From: Gallionellaceae bacterium
GTDB lineage: Bacteria; Pseudomonadota; Gammaproteobacteria; Burkholderiales; Gallionellaceae
Length of the DNA stretch: 11,048 nucleotides
Assembly: GCA_021731185.1 (NCBI GenBank)
Contig: JAKFXW010000250.1
Span: 1-11,048 of the forward strand
Direction: 5' to 3'
Both the position numbers and the translations under genes were made by a program. Below, in pieces: positions 7,260-11,048 of this stretch; position 1 is the stretch's first letter; every line of letters begins with the position of its first letter. The notes under the pieces are model-generated. The model saw only the letters and a program-made list of their open reading frames with translations, was not told the origin of the DNA and did not search any database.

Positions 7260-8021
7260 ATGATTAATCAACCAGTACAGGTCGAAGGCGGTTTGCGGAC
7301 GCAGTCTGAGGCGCAGGAGGCCGGGCGGATCAAGGCTTGTTTTGAGCGCAATCCAGAGTCTTGGGAAAAGAAAATAGAGAATTTCCCCAAATATGTCCGC
7401 CGCCAAAATTTGACACGCTTCTTGGCACTTTACGAGATTTTCAAGCGGGTTCAAGACGTTAAAGGGTCAATTATTGAGTGCGGGGTGTTTCGTGGTTTTG
7501 GCACCATGACCTGGGCCAAACTTTCGGCGATTCTTGAGCCTGTCAACCTGACGCGCCGCATTTATGGATTTGATTCATTTGCTGGTTTTCCGAGTGTTTC
7601 GGAGGTGGACAAGACCGGCGTTGCCGCCCACGTATCGGTGGGGGATCTTTATGCCGATTCCTATGATGAAATCCTGGAATTGGCGAGCATTAATGATTCG
7701 ACCCGCTTTCTGGGGCACATTCCCAAGGTAAAGCTGATCAAGGGTGATGCGACGCAAACCATTCCGAAGTTTGTCGAGGAGCATCCTCACCTATTAATCA
7801 GTCTACTCTTCTTGGATTTTGATCTATATGAGCCAACGAAGATCGCGCTGGAGCATTTTCTGCCGCGCATGCCACGTGGTGCAGTGGTCGCGTTTGACGA
7901 GTTGGATAATCCGCTATGGCCTGGCGAAACGGTGGCGATGCTTGAAATGCTCGAAAAATACCGGTTTCGCATAGAGCGCGTCCCTTTCGATCCTTACATT
8001 GGCTTTGCCGTACTGGATTGA
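7260..8021 (+). CDS. TylF/MycF-family macrocin-type O-methyltransferase
   Basis: A 253-residue protein matching the TylF family, the usual length. Visible elements are GSIIECGVFRGFGTMTWA (69-86, SAM motif I), YGFDSFAGFP (102-111), IKGDATQTIP (160-169), the acidic metal-site segment LFLDFDLYEPTK (183-194) and AFDELDNP (211-218), which is followed by W220, P221 and G222. TylF and MycF are Mg-dependent enzymes that methylate a specific hydroxyl of a deoxysugar on a macrolide; relatives in polysaccharide loci are thought to methylate sugars in the glycan, sometimes before polymerisation. AAGGG at 7247-7251 is eight bases before the ATG. It ends four bases before the transketolase N-terminal gene, in a tight unit with the aminotransferase. 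The sugar position methylated cannot be inferred. Confidence 0.9.
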   Translation: MINQPVQVEGGLRTQSEAQEAGRIKACFERNPESWEKKIENFPKYVRRQNLTRFLALYEIFKRVQDVKGSIIECGVFRGFGTMTWAKLSAILEPVNLTRRIYGFDSFAGFPSVSEVDKTGVAAHVSVGDLYADSYDEILELASINDSTRFLGHIPKVKLIKGDATQTIPKFVEEHPHLLISLLFLDFDLYEPTKIALEHFLPRMPRGAVVAFDELDNPLWPGETVAMLEMLEKYRFRIERVPFDPYIGFAVLD

Positions 8022-8025
8022 TGCC

Positions 8026-8847
8026 ATGGCGCTAGATTCATCGTATACCCTTAAGCTTGCCAGCGCGATACGGCGTCATGCTGTCGAAATGACGCATCTC
8101 GGAAACAGCTCGCATATTGGTTCAATTTTATCCATGACTGATATTATTGCCGTTCTATATGGGGCGATTCTGAACCTCCGTCCCGACGAACCGCGTTGGC
8201 CAAAGCGAGATCGTTTTATTCTTAGCAAGGGTCACGCCGGTGCGGGTATCTATGCGGCACTTGCCGAGAGGGGCTTCTTTTCCACCGACCGCTTGGCTGA
8301 ACATTACAGCAACGGTTCTATTTTTAGCGGTCACGTATCTCATAAGGGAGTTCCCGGCGTTGAGTTTTCCACCGGTTCGCTAGGCCACGGATTAGGAGTT
8401 GCGACGGGCATGGCTCTGGCCGGTAAGCTAGACGCATGCGAACATCGCGTGTTTGCTGTGCTAAGTGATGGCGAGTGTGATGAAGGCTCAAACTGGGAAG
8501 CCATCCTGTTTGCCGCGCATCACGGCCTTGACAATCTGATTGCGGTAGTTGACCACAACAAGCTGCAAAGCCTTGCTACCTGTCAGGAGACACTGGGCCT
8601 GGAGCCATTCGCGGACAAATGGCGTAGTTTTGGTTGGGCAGTCCTTGAGGTGGATGGTCATGATCATGTGGCTCTGTTGAATGCGTTTACTTCATTGCCT
8701 TTTGTCTCAGGCAAACCCAGCGTGGTCATCGCCCATACCATCAAGGGAAAGGGCGTGTCGTTTATGGAAAATCAAGTACTCTGGCACTATCGCTCGCCAC
8801 AAGGTGACGAATATCAGGCTGCCGTTAAAGAGCTGGAGAGTAAGTGA
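8026..8847 (+). CDS. transketolase N-terminal subunit (split transketolase, ThDP-binding)
   Basis: A 273-residue protein covering only the PP (diphosphate-binding) domain of transketolase, which in ordinary enzymes is fused in a chain of about 650 residues. Conserved points: H30 in GNSSHIG, SKGHAGAGIYA with H70, GSLGHGLGVATG with H121, the ThDP/Mg motif SDGECDEGSNWEA (147-159) running to DHNKLQ with N178, and HTIKGKGVSFMEN (237-249). The first residue of the usual GDG is serine here, but D148 and N178, the metal ligands, remain. Transketolases move a two-carbon ketol unit between sugars. ATG 8026 is four bases after the TylF-like stop; an in-frame TTG at 7999 would overlap that gene and is unlikely. 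The partner half follows immediately. Placement among glycan genes argues for a dedicated sugar-making role, not central metabolism (inference). Confidence 0.92.
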   Translation: MALDSSYTLKLASAIRRHAVEMTHLGNSSHIGSILSMTDIIAVLYGAILNLRPDEPRWPKRDRFILSKGHAGAGIYAALAERGFFSTDRLAEHYSNGSIFSGHVSHKGVPGVEFSTGSLGHGLGVATGMALAGKLDACEHRVFAVLSDGECDEGSNWEAILFAAHHGLDNLIAVVDHNKLQSLATCQETLGLEPFADKWRSFGWAVLEVDGHDHVALLNAFTSLPFVSGKPSVVIAHTIKGKGVSFMENQVLWHYRSPQGDEYQAAVKELESK

Positions 8848-9782
8848 TGCGTGACGCAGCTATCAAGAGGCTAAGTGACATAGCCGTGCAGAATCCCAAG
8901 GTCATGCTGGTTACCGGTGATTTGGGGTTTGGCGTGCTTACCACATTTGCCCAGAACTTTCCGCGCCAATATATCAATGCCGGCGTTGCTGAACAGAATA
9001 TGACTGCGATGGCTTGTGGTCTGGCCTTAGAGGGGCGCTGCGTATTCACCTATTCCATTGCCAATTTCCCAACCCTGCGCTGTTTGGAACAGATACGCAA
9101 TGATGTCTGTTACCATGATGCGAATGTCAAGATAATAGCCATCGGCGGAGGTTTTTCATATGGCCAACTTGGCATGTCGCATCACGCCACGGAGGATATT
9201 GCGATTCTGCGTGCTTTACCAAATATCACGGTCGTAGTTCCGTCAGACGAGTGGTCTGCGGCGGGGGCGATAGCGGCGCTGGCATCTACCCCGGGGCCCG
9301 CATACTTGCGGTTGGATAAGTCGTCGTCCCGTGTGGGAGAGAGAGCTGGTGAGACTTTCGTCTTGGGGAAAATCAGGCAGCTACGGGATGGAGACGATAT
9401 CGCTCTGTTCGCTACGGGGGGAATCGTAGGCGAGGCATTACAGGCTGCTGATTTGTTGGCGGCGCAAGGTATCGGTGCCACCGTCATCGATGTACACACG
9501 ATTAAACCCCTCGACAAGGATGGCATTGTGGCTGTGGCGCGCCGTACGCGCGCAGTGGTGACAATCGAGGAGCATAATGTCATCGGTGGGCTCGGTGGGG
9601 CAGTGGCAGAGACCCTGCTTGAGGCGGGAGTGTCGGGCATATCTTTTCGTCGTATTGGTCTCCAAGATCAGTATTCGTCAGTGGTCGGAGATCAAGGATA
9701 TCTCCGGCGGGTCTACCATCTCGATGCCCCCGCAATCGTTGCGAGCGTCATTGATCTGCTAAGTCATAACAGTAAGCCATGA
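8847..9782 (+). CDS. transketolase C-terminal subunit (pyrimidine-binding and C-terminal domains)
   Basis: A 311-residue protein with the Pyr domain and transketolase C-terminal domain. TGDLGFG (23-29) carries the conserved aspartate. NAGVAEQNMTAMACGLA (44-60) holds the catalytic glutamate E49 that protonates ThDP N1'. GGFSYGQLGMSHHATEDIAILRALPN (begins at 101) has the paired histidines H112-H113, and PSDEWSA follows. The C-terminal domain begins near residue 176 with the segment DGDDIALFATGGIVGEAL. Together with the upstream protein this rebuilds a complete transketolase as an alpha2beta2-type enzyme, as known for Rif15A/Rif15B and many archaeal and bacterial split forms. ATG 8847 overlaps the upstream stop by one base (TGATG) and has GGAGAG seven bases before it; GTG 8844 is a weaker alternative. 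Its stop overlaps the next gene as ATGA. Confidence 0.92.
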   Translation: MRDAAIKRLSDIAVQNPKVMLVTGDLGFGVLTTFAQNFPRQYINAGVAEQNMTAMACGLALEGRCVFTYSIANFPTLRCLEQIRNDVCYHDANVKIIAIGGGFSYGQLGMSHHATEDIAILRALPNITVVVPSDEWSAAGAIAALASTPGPAYLRLDKSSSRVGERAGETFVLGKIRQLRDGDDIALFATGGIVGEALQAADLLAAQGIGATVIDVHTIKPLDKDGIVAVARRTRAVVTIEEHNVIGGLGGAVAETLLEAGVSGISFRRIGLQDQYSSVVGDQGYLRRVYHLDAPAIVASVIDLLSHNSKP

Positions 9783-10513
9783 AACGCCTTTTTGATATTT
9801 TTGTTGCCTGCGCTATTCTCCTGATAATCGGGCCACTATTGGCTGCGGTCTGTTTGATGATTTGGTTGCATGACTATCATTCCCCATTCTATTTTGCACC
9901 TCGCGTTGGCAGGGGGGGCAAGGACTTCCGTATGGTGAAGTTGCGCTCGATGGTGGTGAATGCTGATCGTACTGGCGTAAGTTCGACAAGTTCGTCGGAT
10001 ATGCGTATTACGCCAGTCGGCCACTTTATTCGACGATTTAAATTGGATGAGCTTTCCCAAATGTGGAATGTGCTGATCGGTGATATGAGCCTGGTCGGAC
10101 CTCGGCCGAATACGCGAACCTGGGGGACAAACCTTTATACCGAAGATGAGATGCGTCTGCTGTCTGTTCGCCCCGGCATTACGGACTTTGCCTCTATCGT
10201 ATTCGCAGATGAAGGGGAAATACTAAAAGGACAGGACGAACCAGATCTCGCGTACAACCAACTTATCAGACCTTGGAAAAGTCGATTAGGTTTGTTTTAC
10301 ATCAATCACCAGAACATTTTTCTGGACTTTAGCCTCGTATTTCTGACAGCCGTAGCTATTCTGTCCCGACAGCGGGCTTTATCTAATATATCCCGACTAC
10401 TGAAGCGTCTCGGTGCTGAGCCGGACTTGGTGCGAGTCGCTCTACGTCAAGACCATCTTGTGCCGGTGCCTCCACCTGGAGCGACGGCGATTGTAAGCAG
10501 CAGGCATTTATAA
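9779..10513 (+). CDS. polyprenyl-phosphate phosphoglycosyl transferase (initiating sugar transferase)
   Basis: A 244-residue small (monotopic) phosphoglycosyl transferase of the bacterial sugar transferase family (PF02397). One hydrophobic N-terminal segment (about 5-29) follows MKRLFD and should form the re-entrant membrane helix. Then come PRVGRGGKDFRMVKLRSM (41-58) and the catalytic block FKLDELSQMWNVLIGDMSL (87-105) with the Asp90-Glu91 dyad, followed by VGPRP. Next is RPGITDFASIVF (131-142), in place of the commoner RPGITGLAQ. Such enzymes transfer a sugar phosphate from a UDP-sugar to undecaprenyl phosphate, the committed step of repeat-unit assembly. Lacking the long N-terminal membrane region, it belongs to the PglC/WecA-independent small class rather than full-length WbaP/WcaJ. 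The C-terminus has an unusual basic tail of about 40 residues after the last conserved helix. It is the last gene of the coupled run. Confidence 0.92.
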   Translation: MKRLFDIFVACAILLIIGPLLAAVCLMIWLHDYHSPFYFAPRVGRGGKDFRMVKLRSMVVNADRTGVSSTSSSDMRITPVGHFIRRFKLDELSQMWNVLIGDMSLVGPRPNTRTWGTNLYTEDEMRLLSVRPGITDFASIVFADEGEILKGQDEPDLAYNQLIRPWKSRLGLFYINHQNIFLDFSLVFLTAVAILSRQRALSNISRLLKRLGAEPDLVRVALRQDHLVPVPPPGATAIVSSRHL

Positions 10514-10563
10514 TCGACTAGATTTTAAATAAAGCCCATGATCGGTTTTGTTGAATTAAGGTA

Positions 10564-10585
10564 AGCGCCCGGCCTCCCCGGCGCT
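10564..10585 (+). repeat. GC-rich hairpin after the last gene
   Basis: AGCGCC (10564-10569) pairs with GGCGCT (10580-10585), and GG (10571-10572) can extend it by pairing with CC (10578-10579) past a bulged C. It lies 50 bases after the sugar transferase stop. There is no T-run after it, so it does not qualify as a standard intrinsic terminator, though it could slow or protect the transcript end. Confidence 0.35.
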
Positions 10586-10629
10586 CAAGTGCGCCAGCTG
10601 AGATATCTGGATCGGCTGGTCGCCGACAC

Positions 10630-10637
10630 TGCATTAA
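10630..10637 (+). repeat. left copy of TGCATTAA flanking direct repeat
   Basis: TGCATTAA occurs here and again at 10736-10743, one copy at each edge of the tandem array, 106 bases apart. It may be a duplicated target site or part of the array's origin; an 8-bp match could also be chance. Confidence 0.5.
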
Positions 10638-10738
10638 TGATGGTACCTGAATGATGGTACCAGGTCTTGGAATGATGGTACCGAATGATGGTACCAGGTC
10701 TTGGAATGATGGTACCGAATGATGGTACCAGGTCTTGC
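10636..10738 (+). repeat. tandem array of three 34/35-bp units with GGTACC cores
   Basis: Each unit consists of AATGATGGTACC, then GAATGATGGTACC, then AGGTCTTGG. Units lie at 10636-10670 (35 bp, with one extra T between halves), 10671-10704 and 10705-10738 (34 bp each, the last ending in C). The 12-mer AATGATGGTACC therefore occurs six times, starting at 10636, 10650, 10671, 10684, 10705 and 10718. GGTACC is palindromic, and its alternate spacing gives a regular 13/21-base rhythm. There are no unique spacers, so it is not a CRISPR. Near-perfect identity implies recent amplification. Confidence 0.92.
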
Positions 10739-10743
10739 ATTAA
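10736..10743 (+). repeat. right copy of TGCATTAA flanking direct repeat
   Basis: Identical to 10630-10637 and located where the third array unit ends. Confidence 0.5.
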
Positions 10744-10773
10744 CACATAACATCTGTTAGCAATGACAATGGC

Positions 10774-10814
10774 GTCAGCCAGGGAAAGCGACGCGTAAGC
10801 GAGCGGTGGCTGGC
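10774..10814 (+). repeat. stem-loop A of the downstream structured block
   Basis: CAGCCA (10776-10781) is complementary to TGGCTG (10807-10812), extended outward by a T-G and a G-C pair. The 25-base loop contains ACGCGT and repeated GCG. It is the first of three adjacent inverted repeats. Confidence 0.4.
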
Positions 10815-10818
10815 AACC

Positions 10819-10841
10819 CCCGGATAGCCGCAAGAGCCGGG
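10819..10841 (+). repeat. stem-loop B of the downstream structured block
   Basis: CCCGG (10819-10823) pairs with CCGGG (10837-10841) around a 13-base loop. It is wedged between stem-loops A and C with almost no spare sequence. Confidence 0.4.
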
Positions 10842-10842
10842 A

Positions 10843-10904
10843 GTTTTCTCGAAGTCTGGGCGCATTGCCACCTTCACGGTGGCAAGCCCGGGCGTAGAGA
10901 AAAC
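10843..10904 (+). repeat. 62-nt imperfect hairpin (stem-loop C)
   Basis: Three nested complementary blocks are visible: GTTTTCTC (10843-10850) with GAGAAAAC (10897-10904), GGGC (10858-10861) with GCCC (10886-10889), and TTGCCACC (10865-10872) with GGTGGCAA (10878-10885) closing a 5-base loop TTCAC. The 7-base segments between the outer and middle blocks can mostly pair, with two mismatches and two G-T pairs; GCA (10862-10864) bulges. Nothing nearby indicates a normal terminator. It may be a mobile repeat end, a structured RNA or a protein-binding site. Confidence 0.65.
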
Positions 10905-11015
10905 ACAAGGCCTACGATCAACGGCGTATCTATGGACTCCACCCGTTTTGCAAGGGGAAGAACTGAATTTTTTCCATCAGGGTAAGGATTGCGTGTATCT
11001 ATCCGGCCTCAGTGT

Positions 11016-11032
11016 GAGCCATTCATCGGCTC
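11016..11032 (+). repeat. short inverted repeat near the window end
   Basis: GAGCC (11016-11020) and GGCTC (11028-11032) are separated by seven bases. It is short, and the window ends too soon to judge its role. Confidence 0.25.
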
Positions 11033-11048
11033 GGGCCATAATGCAATA

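Larger units (their letters stand above)
10514..11048 (+). other. structured noncoding region downstream of the cluster
   Basis: No convincing gene is seen in these 535 bases. In order they hold an AT-rich stretch (10514-10560), a GC-rich hairpin, a short open stretch at 10565-10654 that includes VRQLRYLDRLVAD and may be a coding relic, a GGTACC-containing tandem array, three successive stem-loops, and a 3' end with a weak hairpin. Open frames such as 10806-10985 (+) lack recognisable domains or good starts. The region looks like the boundary of the polysaccharide locus, rich in repeats. Confidence 0.6.

Noticed and set aside
7999..8025. Upstream TTG start of the transketolase N-terminal gene
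   Set aside because: It would overlap the TylF-like gene with no ribosome site; ATG 8026 fits the operon spacing and the family N-terminus.
10636..10738. Possible CRISPR array
   Set aside because: Units are contiguous with no unique spacers, only three in number, and no cas gene is present.
10585..10908. Minus-strand open frame of 107 codons
   Set aside because: Much of it is the translated tandem repeat and the hairpins, with no recognisable domain and no convincing ribosome site.
10806..10985. Plus-strand GTG open frame of 59 codons
   Set aside because: It runs through stem-loop C, lacks a ribosome site and family resemblance, and its openness can follow from the palindromic GC-rich sequence.
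10977..11039. Minus-strand 20-codon frame beginning MARADEWLTLRPDRY
   Set aside because: The composition is protein-like, but it is too short and unsupported by context; it may be a relic of something extending beyond the window.

Overview
The window looks like part of a cell-surface polysaccharide (O-antigen or capsule type, Wzx/Wzy-dependent) biosynthesis locus from a Gram-negative bacterium. A beta- or gammaproteobacterium is the most likely source: the genes are tightly packed, base composition is moderate by eye, and the set combines a Wzx-like flippase, a Wzy/WaaL-like membrane protein and a small polyprenyl-phosphate sugar transferase. Genus cannot be told from the sequence. All genes are on the + strand.

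Left edge (1-241): the 5' remnant of a GDP-mannose 4,6-dehydratase gene (gmd), recognisable for about 70 codons before it decays and stops. It probably marks an old recombination edge of the locus. Left half (243-5340): a class I methyltransferase, a Wzx-type flippase (best start TTG 1031), a polymerase/ligase-type protein (best start ATG 2424, with its own plausible promoter at 2369-2398) and a GT4 glycosyltransferase.

Right half (5340-10513): six genes packed with 1- to 4-base overlaps or short gaps: a second class I methyltransferase, a DegT/DnrJ/EryC1-type PLP aminotransferase, a TylF/MycF-type O-methyltransferase, a transketolase split into N-terminal (ThDP/GDG) and C-terminal (pyrimidine-binding) proteins, and the initiating phosphoglycosyl transferase. 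They read as one translationally coupled unit.

Likely cooperation (inference): the aminotransferase and the split transketolase make or remodel an unusual amino- or ketosugar, up to three methyltransferases decorate it or its polymer, the sugar transferase loads the first sugar phosphate on undecaprenyl phosphate, the GT4 extends it, and Wzx/Wzy export and polymerise it. No nucleotidyltransferase, 4,6-dehydratase, epimerase or Wzz is present, and only one ordinary glycosyltransferase, so the pathway must be completed elsewhere.

Right edge (10514-11048): 535 bases with no convincing gene but much structure: a GC-rich hairpin, an array of three 34/35-bp units each with two GGTACC cores, an 8-bp direct repeat (TGCATTAA) flanking that array, then three successive stem-loops ending in a 62-nt imperfect hairpin. 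The best novelty candidates are the split transketolase/aminotransferase/TylF module and this structured repeat region.
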